Assembly: GCA_041389525.1 (NCBI GenBank)
Contig: JAWKRR010000019.1
Coordinates: 1-64,000, forward strand
Direction: 5' to 3'
DNA length: 64,000 bases
DNA from: JACKFB01 sp041389525
GTDB taxonomy: Bacteria; Myxococcota_A; UBA9042; PHBI01; JACKFB01
Below the pieces are notes generated by a model. It saw nothing but the letters and a program-made list of their open reading frames with translations. It was not told where the DNA came from and did no database searches. Positions 45,062-59,102 of this stretch are shown piece after piece; positions within the stretch are counted from its first letter, which is position 1; every line of letters starts with the position of its first letter. Position numbers and translations under genes: made by a program.

Positions 45062-45640
45062 ATGACGAGCCTGCCGCGACCGCGCACCGCGACCTACGAC
45101 GACTACCTGGCGCTGCCCGACGACCAGAAGGCGGAGCTCATCGACGGGACGCTCTACCTGATGAGCGGTCCGAAGGGTCGGCACATCCGCGTGGCGAGCA
45201 CACTCGGGGGGATCCTGTCGTACCGCTTCGGGCTTCGCGAAGGGCCGAGCGGCGACGATCCTGGGGGCTGGTGGGTACTCCACGAACCCGAGCTGCATCT
45301 GCTGCTGGACCGGCGGGTGGTGCGGCCGGACTTGGTAGGTTGGCGGCGCGAGCGCATGGCCACGCCGCCGAGTGATAGCCACAAGTTCACGCTGATCCCG
45401 GATTGGGTTTGCGAGGTGCTGTCGCCGAGCACATCGAGCCACGACACCATCGTGAAGATGCCTCGCTATCTGGAAGCAGGAGTGCAGTGGGCGTGGATCA
45501 TCGACCCGGTGGCCGAGCGCGTGGACATCTTCCGCGCGGGTGACGGGGAGTGGGTCGAGGTCGGCGGCCACGAGGGCGCTGGGGCGGCGCGTTTGGCGCC
45601 TTTCGACGCGGTCGAGTTCGATCTCGGCCTGTGTTGGTGA
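45062..45640 (+). CDS. Uma2-family (DUF820) PD-(D/E)XK nuclease-fold protein
   Basis: This is a 192-residue protein from ATG 45062 (alternative 45050). It has the Uma2 layout: ATYDDYLALPDDQKAELIDG, VRPDLVGWRRERM (the Asp in the PD motif), and WVCEVLSPSTSSHDTIVKMP (E-x-LSPST). DLGLCW closes the protein. Uma2 proteins are nuclease-fold proteins abundant in cyanobacteria and Myxococcota; their biological role is unclear. The gene is followed by an AAA ATPase gene after 170 bases. Confidence 0.85.
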   Translation: MTSLPRPRTATYDDYLALPDDQKAELIDGTLYLMSGPKGRHIRVASTLGGILSYRFGLREGPSGDDPGGWWVLHEPELHLLLDRRVVRPDLVGWRRERMATPPSDSHKFTLIPDWVCEVLSPSTSSHDTIVKMPRYLEAGVQWAWIIDPVAERVDIFRAGDGEWVEVGGHEGAGAARLAPFDAVEFDLGLCW

Positions 45641-45810
45641 AGGCGGGATATCTTGGAACGCGCGAAGCAAGTCCGAAGCTCTGGCACACCCCTTATGGTC
45701 CTGCTCGTCTTGTGCTGCTTGGCCATCCCCCTTCAGGTGTACGGCCCGCCCAACGGCGACGCCCACACGAATTGGCCTGCGGGAGACGGGAACTGGGGAG
45801 CAAGAACCCA

Positions 45811-46560
45811 GTGATCTCCGAGCAGTTTGCCAGCCGGGTTAGCCTTCGCCGTGGGGATGTTGAGTCCTTTGCGCGCTATCCCTTCAACCTGCCTGCGGTG
45901 CGGTCGTTGGACTCGCTTGAGCTGCACCCCCAGGTGACCTTCTTGATTGGGGAGAATGGCAGCGGGAAGTCGACCTTGTTGGAGGCGATGGCTGTGGCGC
46001 TTGGGTTCAACGCTGAGGGCGGGACGAAGAACTTCAAGTTCGGGACTCGCGGGTCGCACTCGGAGCTTTACGATTTTCTTCGTATCGCCAAAGGCACCCG
46101 GCGGCCTCGCGACGGGTTCTTCCTGCGCGCTGAGAGCTTCTTCAATGTCGCGACCGAGATCGAGCACCTCGACGAAGGGCCCGGCCCCGGCCCGCGGGTC
46201 ATCGACTCCTACGGTGGGACCTCACTTCACGAGCAATCCCACGGCGAATCCTTCCTCGCCTTGATGATGCATCGCTTCGGCGGCGACGGCCTCTACCTGC
46301 TCGACGAGCCCGAGGCCGCGCTCTCGCCTCAGCGGCAGCTCGCCGTGCTGTCGCGCATCCACGACCTCGTCCTGGACCGCTCGCAGTTCATCATCGCGAC
46401 GCACTCGCCCATCCTCATGGCCTACCCCGACGCCTGGATTTACCAGTGCGCGCCTGAGGGTTTGCGGCGCGTCGAGTACCGCGAGACCGAGCACTTTCAG
46501 GTCACCCGCGACTTCCTGGCGAACCCGGAGCGGATGCTGCGGATCTTGCTGGAACGCTGA
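45811..46560 (+). CDS. Small AAA-family ATPase (ABC/RecF-like)
   Basis: This is a 249-residue protein from GTG 45811; the start is uncertain because the frame runs further upstream. The Walker A motif is LIGENGSGKSTLLEAM, the signature-like region is EQSHGESFLALM, Walker B is GLYLLDEPEAALSPQRQL and the H-loop is FIIATHSPIL. These are landmarks of stand-alone ABC-type ATPases of the RecF/OLD/YghR kind. It is cytoplasmic with no membrane partner. Such genes occur in defence islands, but no partner is present here except perhaps the Uma2 gene. Confidence 0.82.
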   Translation: MISEQFASRVSLRRGDVESFARYPFNLPAVRSLDSLELHPQVTFLIGENGSGKSTLLEAMAVALGFNAEGGTKNFKFGTRGSHSELYDFLRIAKGTRRPRDGFFLRAESFFNVATEIEHLDEGPGPGPRVIDSYGGTSLHEQSHGESFLALMMHRFGGDGLYLLDEPEAALSPQRQLAVLSRIHDLVLDRSQFIIATHSPILMAYPDAWIYQCAPEGLRRVEYRETEHFQVTRDFLANPERMLRILLER

Positions 46561-46597
46561 ATTCGTCCGGTGGAGTCGCCGCGCCCCTCGCCGCGCA

Positions 46598-47776
46598 TCA
46601 GTGGTGCGCCTTCGGGCCGCCGCGGCCTCGGGCGACCTTGAAGATGTGGCGCAGCGCCAAGCTGACGGGGCCTTTGGGCCTGGCTTCGCGCGAGGTGGGG
46701 GCTGCCGCTAGGGGTTTGCCGTAGTGCTCGATTTGGTCGTCGAGGTCGGTCTTCTCGTCGGCTTGGGCTCGCCGCTCCAGCCAGAAGCGCAGGCGCTGCT
46801 CGGCGGGGTAGATCCTCGAGCGGATGAACCCGATGGAGTGGTAGTCATCGATGCGCTTGCACTTGAAGAGCGCCATGGTGCTGGGCGGCAGGCGGCCGAC
46901 GTCGAACTTGAGCTTGCTGACCACGTCGTCGCCCGCGACCTCGGTCATGTCGACCCAGCCCACGTCGTGCCAGGGGCAGTCGTGCTCGCTCCACTCGCGG
47001 CCGGGGTCGAAGACGCTCTGGGGCAGGGCGCTGTCGGCCTCGCGTAGCTGCATCTGCAGCATCCGCTTGGCCTGGCCGGCCTCGACCCGCGTGGCGAACT
47101 CGAGCTCCAGGTAGTTCCACGCCTGCGTCTGGCCCGGCAGGCGGTCTTGCTCCCACGGGGCGTCCAGGTCGCGCGCGCTCGGCATGCCCTGCTCCGGGCC
47201 GCCGCCGACGTTGAGCAGCCGGAACCGCACGTAGTACTCCCGCTCGACCGTCGTGAACCGGAAGACCAGCTTCGACGCGTAGCGCACGCCCGTGTACGAC
47301 TCCGGCGCCCGCCTCACCGACAGCTCAAACTGAGTCCGCGCCTCGCTGTCGGCCTCGAGGAACTCGCGCAATCCCTGCTGATTGACCGACTCCTCCTTGC
47401 CCCGCCGCGGCGCGCTGGCCCGCGCAAAGCGCCAGAACACCTTCGCCGTCGAGAAGGTCACCGGCCCGCTGTTCATCACCAGGTCCAGCACCCGCTCCTG
47501 CGACCCGCCCCGCTCCGAGAAACCCAGCGCGCACCCGCGAATATCCAGCGCCGCCCCGTCCGCGTAGCTGACGTTCGCGTGCCGCCCCACCACGCTCAGC
47601 TCGCGCCCGGGCGTGAAGAACCCGTTCGCCGGGAAGGTCGGCGCGTCCACCACCCGAAATGTGCCAAGTGCCACCACCCCGCGCGTGTGGGTCGCCCGCC
47701 CCGACTTCACCAGCGTGGCCAGCGCGAAGAAGATCTCGAACAGCACCAAATAGAAGGTCTTGACCAGCCAGTTCAC
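46598..47776 (-). CDS. Catalase-related heme protein (allene oxide synthase-like candidate)
   Basis: This is a 392-residue protein from GTG 47776. Residues 1-25 are a hydrophobic helix, WLVKTFYLVLFEIFFALATL. The segment RELSVVGRHANVSYADGAAL followed by DIRGCALGFSERGG aligns with the catalase distal heme region; His66 and Asn102 (LVMNSG) may be the distal pair. FIRSRIYPAEQ gives R319-x3-Y323, like the proximal Arg/Tyr heme ligand motif. Length and motif positions resemble coral catalase-like allene oxide synthase more than a true catalase. It starts 40 bases after the lipoxygenase stop, so a two-step oxylipin pathway is likely. This is inference from motifs. Confidence 0.65.
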   Translation of the reverse strand: MNWLVKTFYLVLFEIFFALATLVKSGRATHTRGVVALGTFRVVDAPTFPANGFFTPGRELSVVGRHANVSYADGAALDIRGCALGFSERGGSQERVLDLVMNSGPVTFSTAKVFWRFARASAPRRGKEESVNQQGLREFLEADSEARTQFELSVRRAPESYTGVRYASKLVFRFTTVEREYYVRFRLLNVGGGPEQGMPSARDLDAPWEQDRLPGQTQAWNYLELEFATRVEAGQAKRMLQMQLREADSALPQSVFDPGREWSEHDCPWHDVGWVDMTEVAGDDVVSKLKFDVGRLPPSTMALFKCKRIDDYHSIGFIRSRIYPAEQRLRFWLERRAQADEKTDLDDQIEHYGKPLAAAPTSREARPKGPVSLALRHIFKVARGRGGPKAHH

Positions 47777-47816
47777 AAAAAGCTCCGGTGGCGCACGGAC
47801 GCCCGCGAGTTGGAAT

Positions 47817-49460
47817 TCAGGTGTTGGTGCTGTTGGGGATGCGCGACGGCTTCAGAAACGGATACTCGAGGCGCCGCTCGAGGTTGCGCCCGTCAATCTC
47901 GGTCTCGACCTCGGCCAGCCGCGCCCGAAACGCCCCCATCACGTCCTGCGCCCGCGGGTCCGCGAACGCGCCCTTCGGGTAGTGCCCAAGCCGCGTGTAC
48001 TGAAGCCCCGTCAGCGCCTGCATCAGCAGGATCTGCGTCTTCGTCTTCTCGTCCTTGGGATAGATCGCCATCAGGTCGCCCTCCCGCGTGAACCTCCCGC
48101 GCTCCGTCGGCGCCGGCGCGTACCCCGCAAACGGCATGTTCGGGACGAAGGCCACGTAGTTCCACTGCGGGTAGTTCACCGCCGCGTGCTGCGGCCCGGC
48201 GATCCAGATGATCTGGCTGACCAGCGCCACCAGCGCGTCGAATCCGTCGATGCGGTCAGGCAAACCCTTCAGCTTGCCCTCGACGCTCATCGCCACCACC
48301 CAGCGCTGTAGCTCCGCGTCCTCGGTCACGTCCTCCGCCCGCAGGTAGTACAGCCCCAGATAATCCCGCACCATCGTCTCGATGGCGTCCAGCACCAGGA
48401 AGCCGTCGTCGCGGTACGGGAATGACGGCAGCACGTCGGTGTCGTCCAGCCCGCGGTCGGCGATGTCGCGCCGCAGTCGCCGCTTGTCGAACTCGAAGGT
48501 CCCGATGGCGTTCGACACGATGGACATGGTGTCGTCCAAGGTCGGCGCCATCATCTGGTCGAGGAATCCGCTGGGGTTTACCAGGGTCGCCCGCCCGAGA
48601 TCGTTGATGGCCAGGGTCGACTCGAAGTGCTGCGCCAGGAGCAGAAACACCGGGTGATTTGGCGCCATATTACGGTGCATCGTCATGATGATCGGCTCGA
48701 GCATCAGGTGCGTGCACGCCAGATGCGAGCAGAGCTCGTGCTGCGTGGTCTCCGATATCTGCGCGAAGGCCTTGGCCATCAGCCACTCGACGCCGTCGCC
48801 CGGCGTGTAGACCAGCGAACCCGGCTCCGGCCGCACCTGGATGGCGATGGGCTCAAGCTCGCCCCAGCCGCGGTTGAGGTGGCTGCCCGGCCCGGCGTGA
48901 AACAGGATCGTCGCCGCCGAGTTGTAGCGCCCGTGCTGGCCCGGCTCAGCGGCCCACGCCTTCAGGTACGAGTAGTCGCAGATGAAGAGGTGCCCCTCGC
49001 TCGCCTCCGCGTGCACGGTGGTCGCGCGTCCCAGCACCTGCGACAGCAGCGCGTCGGTCACGCCGAAGTGCTCCGGCAGCCCGTCCACGCCCACCCGCCG
49101 CAGGCTCATCGGGTTCGGCCCCGCCAGCCGCTGGTGCCCAAACACCGAGTCCAGCGTCACCGTCGTCCGCGTCGCGGGCTTGCGCAGCAGCGGGTAGTAC
49201 CGGCCGTACCCCGCCAGCGTCTCCGGCGTCTTCCGCCGGTACTTCAGCTCAAGCACCACCCAGTTGGCGAGGTACTTGCTCAGCGCCCAAAGCTGCTTGG
49301 CGCGGTACGTGTAGCTGAACTCTTCGGCCTTCGGCAGATGCTCCAGCAGCACGATCTCGGTCTGCTGCTGCACAACGTAGTGGTAGGCGCGGGTGGCCTC
49401 GGCGATCCGGTAGGCTCGCTTGCCGGGCTCGAGATCGTGTTGCGGCAGCGCAGGATTCAC
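47817..49460 (-). CDS. Lipoxygenase
   Basis: This is a 547-residue protein from GTG 49460, the length of a catalytic domain without PLAT. The iron-binding helix reads QHELCSHLACTHLMLEP (His246 and His251), with NHPVFLLLAQHF after it. The second ligand set is WIAGPQHAAVNYPQWNY (His425 and Asn429). The C-terminus IPNSTNT is in the right place to give the carboxylate ligand, but the last residue is Thr, where Ile is near universal. The enzyme adds oxygen to polyunsaturated fatty acids to form hydroperoxides. It precedes the catalase-like gene on the same strand and is divergent from a giant kinase. Confidence 0.9.
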   Translation of the reverse strand: MNPALPQHDLEPGKRAYRIAEATRAYHYVVQQQTEIVLLEHLPKAEEFSYTYRAKQLWALSKYLANWVVLELKYRRKTPETLAGYGRYYPLLRKPATRTTVTLDSVFGHQRLAGPNPMSLRRVGVDGLPEHFGVTDALLSQVLGRATTVHAEASEGHLFICDYSYLKAWAAEPGQHGRYNSAATILFHAGPGSHLNRGWGELEPIAIQVRPEPGSLVYTPGDGVEWLMAKAFAQISETTQHELCSHLACTHLMLEPIIMTMHRNMAPNHPVFLLLAQHFESTLAINDLGRATLVNPSGFLDQMMAPTLDDTMSIVSNAIGTFEFDKRRLRRDIADRGLDDTDVLPSFPYRDDGFLVLDAIETMVRDYLGLYYLRAEDVTEDAELQRWVVAMSVEGKLKGLPDRIDGFDALVALVSQIIWIAGPQHAAVNYPQWNYVAFVPNMPFAGYAPAPTERGRFTREGDLMAIYPKDEKTKTQILLMQALTGLQYTRLGHYPKGAFADPRAQDVMGAFRARLAEVETEIDGRNLERRLEYPFLKPSRIPNSTNT

Positions 49461-49603
49461 CGGCAGGCCTCCGGGGGCGATCGCGTGGTCGCGGCTGAGT
49501 GTGGGCGGAGCCAGTACCCTAGTACGTTCGCCGGCTTAGGAAAACGCGCCGCGTCCTCCGTGGCCTTGCCGCCCCCCCGGCTGGCGGGCTACGCTGAGTG
49601 CAC

Positions 49604-55006
<5,403 letters not shown>

Positions 55007-55031
55007 CAGTCCGGGGCTGGGGCCGTGGGGA

Positions 55032-55715
55032 GCTGGGGCCGTGGGGGTGAGAGGGGGCTGGGAGTGCGTTTTTTACCACGGAGACACGGAGACACGGAGG
55101 AGCACGGAGACGGGCGGTTTGGTGGGGGCGGGGCTGGGGCCGTGGGGGTGAGAGGGGGCTGGAAGTGCGTTTTTACCACGGAGACACGGAGACACGGAGG
55201 AGCACGGAGTCGGGCAGGTTTGGTGGGGCGGGGCTGGGGCCGTGGGGGTGAGAGGGGGCTGGAGTGCGTTTTTACCACGGAGACACGGAGGCACGGAGGG
55301 TGCGGAGTCGGGCAGACCTCGCACGTCGCGACCATTCAATTCGATCCGCCCAAGCGCCCCCGCCACCAACCTCTCCCTCTCCCCCCTCCGTGCTCCTCCG
55401 TGTCTCCCGTGTCTCCGTGGTAAATAAGCATGCCCCCACCCCCAAGCACCCCGCCACCAACCCCTCCACCACCTCCGTGCCTCCGTGGCAAAAACGCATG
55501 CCCCACCCCCCAAGCACCCCGCCACCAACCTCTCCCAATCCCCCCCTCCGTGCTCCTCCGTGTCTCCGTGTCTCCGTGGTAGATAAGCATGCCCCCACCC
55601 CCAAGCACCCCGCCCCAGCCCCAGCACGCCGCCACCCCCCAATCACCCTCCGTACCTCCGTGTCTCCACGGCAAATAAGCATGCCCCCACCCCCAAGCAC
55701 CCAGCCCCAGCGCCC
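55032..55715. repeat. Inverted array of CACGGAGA-rich units
   Basis: Three plus-orientation units of about 100 bases start at 55032, 55133 and 55233. Each has a G-rich first half (GGCCGTGGGGGTGAGAGGG) and a second half of GGAGACACGGAG repeats. From about 55348 to 55712 four units appear in reverse orientation (CTCCGTGTCTCCGTGG, then AAGCATGCCCCCACCC). The centre is at about 55320. No spacer diversity as in CRISPR is present. It lies between the cyclase/kinase and carotenoid oxygenase genes, with no coding frame of its own. Confidence 0.75.
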
Positions 55716-55752
55716 CCTCCACTCCGAATGACCCACAGACGAGGACACTCCG

Positions 55753-57300
55753 ATGACTGACTCCACACACCAAGACTACATCCCAGTCGACGTCGGCACC
55801 GACATCCCCGTTCCCGGGCAGTTCTACCTGCGTGGCAATTTCGCGCCCTACCCGAACGAGGACCCGCTGACCGAGCTGACCGCCATCGAGGGCACGATTC
55901 CGCCTGAGATTGACGGCACTCTGTACCGAATCGGGCCCAACCCGGCGAAGGGGCCTCGGAGCCGGCTGCTCTATCATTGGTTTGATGGCGACGGGATGAT
56001 CGACGCTTTCAAGATCTCGGGCGGGCGTGTCTGGCATCACAATAAGTTCGTGAAGACCAAGGCGTATGAGCTGAATGCCAAGGCGGGCGAGGAGCTCTTC
56101 GGCGGGCTGCGCGACTTCTTCTTGAGCACGCCGCAGCGGGGCTGGCGAGCCATCGGGGTGAACCTGCTGACCTGGATTCAGCTTGGAGCCGCCTGGCTAT
56201 TTCGGCGGCAGATGCCGGTGAAGCGCATCCACGACATTCAGTCGGTGCGGACGCGCGCCAACACCAACGTCGTGAAGTTTCGCGACACGCTGTTGGCGCT
56301 GGAGGAGATCGGGATGCCGGTGGCCTTCGACCCGGAGACGCTGGAGACGCGAGGGGTCTACGACTTCGGCGGCGCGCTGACCGGGCCGACGATGACGCCG
56401 CACCCCGTGCTGGACCCCGACACCGGCGAGCTGTTCACATTCGGCTACGACATCGTCGAGCCCTTCTTGCGCTACTACGTGTTCAACGCCGACGGCACCA
56501 AGCGGCTGGAGCGCACCATCCCGGCCGACTACGCGTCGATGAACCACAGCTTCAGCGTCACGAAGACGCGGACGCTCTTCTATCAGCTACCGGCGGTCTT
56601 CAACGCCGTCGACTCCATGACCATCAACCCCGTGCGCTGGGACGACTCAAAGCCGACCAAGATCCGCGTGCTCGACCGCTACGACGCGACGTCCGCGCCG
56701 GTGGAGATCTCAATCCGCCCCTGCTTCTTCTTCCACACGATGAACGCCTTCGACGAGGGCGACGAGGTCGTCATCGACGTGGCGCTCTTCCCGCGAGTGC
56801 CGCTCTTCGACTTCGACCTCAACGACAACGCGCACGGCTGGCACGCCGGCCCGCAGTCGAAGCTGGTGCGTTGGCGCCTCAACGTGAAGACCGGCGCGCT
56901 GGTCGAGCGCCTCATCGAGGACTCGACGACCGAGTTCCCCCACTCCGACGACCGCATCGCCTGTAAACCCTACGACTTCGGCTGGATCACCTGCCTGCAC
57001 GGCACCAACGACGGCAAAGGCATCTGGAACACCGTGCTGACGCATCAGTTCTCGACGGGCGTGAGCAGCTCGCACAGCTTCGCGCCGCACGGCTGGGTCT
57101 CCGAAGCGCTCTTCGCGCCGAAGCCAGGCGGCGGCGAGGCCGAGGGCTGGCTGCTGACGGTGGTCTGGGACAGCGCGACCGAGCTGAGCAGCCTGGTCTT
57201 CCTGGACGCCAAGGACCCGTCGAAGGGCCCGGTCGCCACAGTGAAGATGACGCGGCGCGTGCCATTCGGCTTCCACGGCGCGTGGGTGCCCAAGACGTGA
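55753..57300 (+). CDS. Carotenoid cleavage oxygenase
   Basis: This is a 515-residue protein from ATG 55753 with GAGGA before it. Four iron-binding histidines of the carotenoid oxygenase/RPE65 family are visible: TMTPHPVLD, SMNHSFSVT, CFFFHTMNAF and VPFGFHGAWVP. GTLYRIGPNPAK near the start is the family signature of the first blade. The enzyme cleaves double bonds of carotenoids or stilbenes with oxygen and non-heme iron. No signal peptide is present, so it is cytoplasmic or membrane-associated. Its neighbours are an inverted repeat array and a secreted LRR-like gene; no carotenoid biosynthesis genes are close. Confidence 0.92.
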   Translation: MTDSTHQDYIPVDVGTDIPVPGQFYLRGNFAPYPNEDPLTELTAIEGTIPPEIDGTLYRIGPNPAKGPRSRLLYHWFDGDGMIDAFKISGGRVWHHNKFVKTKAYELNAKAGEELFGGLRDFFLSTPQRGWRAIGVNLLTWIQLGAAWLFRRQMPVKRIHDIQSVRTRANTNVVKFRDTLLALEEIGMPVAFDPETLETRGVYDFGGALTGPTMTPHPVLDPDTGELFTFGYDIVEPFLRYYVFNADGTKRLERTIPADYASMNHSFSVTKTRTLFYQLPAVFNAVDSMTINPVRWDDSKPTKIRVLDRYDATSAPVEISIRPCFFFHTMNAFDEGDEVVIDVALFPRVPLFDFDLNDNAHGWHAGPQSKLVRWRLNVKTGALVERLIEDSTTEFPHSDDRIACKPYDFGWITCLHGTNDGKGIWNTVLTHQFSTGVSSSHSFAPHGWVSEALFAPKPGGGEAEGWLLTVVWDSATELSSLVFLDAKDPSKGPVATVKMTRRVPFGFHGAWVPKT

Positions 57301-57365
57301 GCCAGCCGGGGTGAAGCACCGGCGACCGGCCACCGCAAAGCCTTCTGGACGCGTGTGCGAGGCAA

Positions 57366-57534
57366 CAAAGCGACCTGGGTTTCACGCCGCCGGACGAATT
57401 GTCGGTGGGGCTTCGGACCGGAACGAGGTAGCTTGGCCAAGTTCATTCCTTGGTGTTTTGCTCTTAGCGCTGCATAAACAACTCACGAAGAAGGACCTCT
57501 GCCATGCGTAGCCAACGGATCCTCAACTCTCTCT
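57366..57534 (+). repeat. Duplicated promoter and leader region, copy A
   Basis: The stretch from CAAAGCGACC to the first codons of the LRR-like gene is closely similar to 62637-62808. The region AGTTCATTCCTTGG, TTAGCGCTGCATAAACAA and GGACCTCTGCCATGCG is nearly identical. The similarity covers promoter, ribosome site and signal-peptide codons, so a gene plus promoter was duplicated. Confidence 0.75.
57450..57478 (+). promoter_or_regulatory. Putative promoter of LRR-like gene A
   Basis: TTGGTG and CATAAA are separated by 17 bases. Both boxes and the spacing are conserved in the paralogous copy. This is a fair sigma-70-type promoter candidate 26 bases upstream of the ATG. Confidence 0.45.
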
Positions 57535-58211
57535 CTCTACCATTACTGGCCTTTGCGGTGATCGCAGTCACGGCGACTGAGGCCCAGGCGTGGGTCGACT
57601 GCTCGCTCACCCACCGCGCAGATGTGGGGGTCGGGCGGCTACAGGACGACCGGAACGATCGGATCGTGATACGTCGTCACCGGTGCCGCGTGCGATGCCA
57701 GGACGGAGCGATCCCGATCGGCAGCCTCGATGGCACCTGCGCGAACCAGGTCAAAGGCATCAACGCGACGGTCGTGAGGATGGACTCGACCGTGGCCTAC
57801 GCGGCCGTGACCAGCATCGACCTTGAGTGCTTGCGCGGCACGCTGTACGTCAACTCGACCAACATCGCGGTCCTCAACGCGGACTCGCTGACGTCGGTCG
57901 GCAACGACATCCTGGTCGAGAGCAACGCCGGGTTGAACACAGCCACCTTCGACGGCCTCGTCGACATGGGCACCGCCGGCAGAACCAACGACATCGTCTT
58001 CAAGTCCAACCCGGGCCTGACCGCAGTGAGCTTCGCCAAGCTTGAGACTATCGCCGGCAGCCTGGAGTTCAGCAGCAACGGCGCCCTGCCCGCCCTGACC
58101 GGCTTCCCGCTGCTCACCGACATCGCGAACTACCTGAAGATCTACAACAACGCGCTGCTGGACATGGTGCTGGGCGAGTTCCCGTGCTCTCGACCATCGG
58201 CGCCTACTTGA
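57504..58211 (+). CDS. Secreted LRR-like protein A (intact 5' frame, later frameshifted)
   Basis: The frame has 235 codons from ATG 57504. The signal peptide MRSQRILNSLSLPLLAFAVI ends TEAQA. The tract AACT(CT)5AC, that is (CT)6, sits in the signal codons and keeps the frame. The body shows repeats such as LRGTLYVNSTNIAVLNADSL and IVFKSNPGLTAVSFAKLETI, a regular beta-strand, turn, hydrophobic pattern of receptor-L-domain or LRR-type solenoids. After about 58180 the phase shifts and homologous repeats continue in other frames to about 59095. It may therefore be a pseudogene. A paralogue starts at 62776. Confidence 0.6.
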   Translation: MRSQRILNSLSLPLLAFAVIAVTATEAQAWVDCSLTHRADVGVGRLQDDRNDRIVIRRHRCRVRCQDGAIPIGSLDGTCANQVKGINATVVRMDSTVAYAAVTSIDLECLRGTLYVNSTNIAVLNADSLTSVGNDILVESNAGLNTATFDGLVDMGTAGRTNDIVFKSNPGLTAVSFAKLETIAGSLEFSSNGALPALTGFPLLTDIANYLKIYNNALLDMVLGEFPCSRPSAPT

Positions 58212-59095
58212 TGGTCAGCGGCAACCCCAGCCTCACCACCGTCGATATTCCCAGCCTCGGCTCGGTCTCCGCGATGCTGGGCGGCACGGGTATCCTGCTC
58301 AACGCCAACAACCTGATCGGCCTGTTCCTCCAGCGGGCTCGCCATCCTCACGCGCACCTTCGCCATCACCAGCGAGCCCAACCTGATGAACGCGGGTATC
58401 GTCCCGCTGACGCTGAACACCGTCGGTACCCATGTGACGTTCTCGAACGAGCCTCTCCTGGATAACCTCAACGCGTTCGCGACGATCACCGACATCGGCG
58501 GCGACCTGACGATCGACAACAGCAACATGCTCACGGACATCACCAGGATCGGGCGTCGCCAACATCGGAGGCGGCCTCACGGTGCGCAGCCAGAAGCCGC
58601 GTTGCCGACGGTGAACTTCCCGTCCAGCCGCCAGACCGCCTCAATCGCGGCAACGACATGATGGTGAACTGGGCTTCCCCCTGCTTGCCATCTTGACCAC
58701 TGAAGTGAAGGTGGAAGGCAACCTGCCCTCCCCGACGTCGGCGGCGTCACCGTGGGCTTCCCCGCGCTGGGCTGGAGGTAGGGACGCAGATCTATATTCA
58801 CGGCAACGCGGCGATCACCAGCGTGGCATTCCCGGCGCACTCACGAGGTTGGTCTGGCGTGCGTGGGCGAAGTACAATCCATCGCTTGCGACTTGGGCGA
58901 GCAGTCCGCTCAGCGCCTCCCTTCACTGCATCGGGTGTCGGGGCGAGCAATGGACCGGGGTTCTGCCCTGTCTTCCTCAGGTGGGCACTCGCTAACGTGG
59001 TTACCCCAGCTACCTGCACTCCTGATCCATCACGCGCGCCGACGCGGGCGGTGATGTTCGCATCGAATCATCGCGCCTCCTCCGCGGCGGCCTAA
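58180..59095 (+). pseudogene. Frame-broken continuation of LRR-like protein A
   Basis: Repeat-like peptides of the same solenoid appear in successive frames: LSTIGAYLMVSGNPSLTTVD from 58184, then NAGIVPLTLNTVGTHVTFSN, then LTIDNSNMLTDIT, then GFPLLAILTTEVKVEGN and IYIHGNAAITSVAFPA. Several one- or two-base shifts would be needed to join them. The end near 59095 is a guess. The stretch may be a decayed gene or an indel-rich part of the assembly. Confidence 0.55.
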
Positions 59096-59102
59096 GTACC
59101 TG

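Noticed and set aside
55032..55715. CRISPR array
   Set aside because: Units are about 100 bases, made of nested short repeats, with no unique spacers of constant length and with an inverted arrangement. No cas genes are present.
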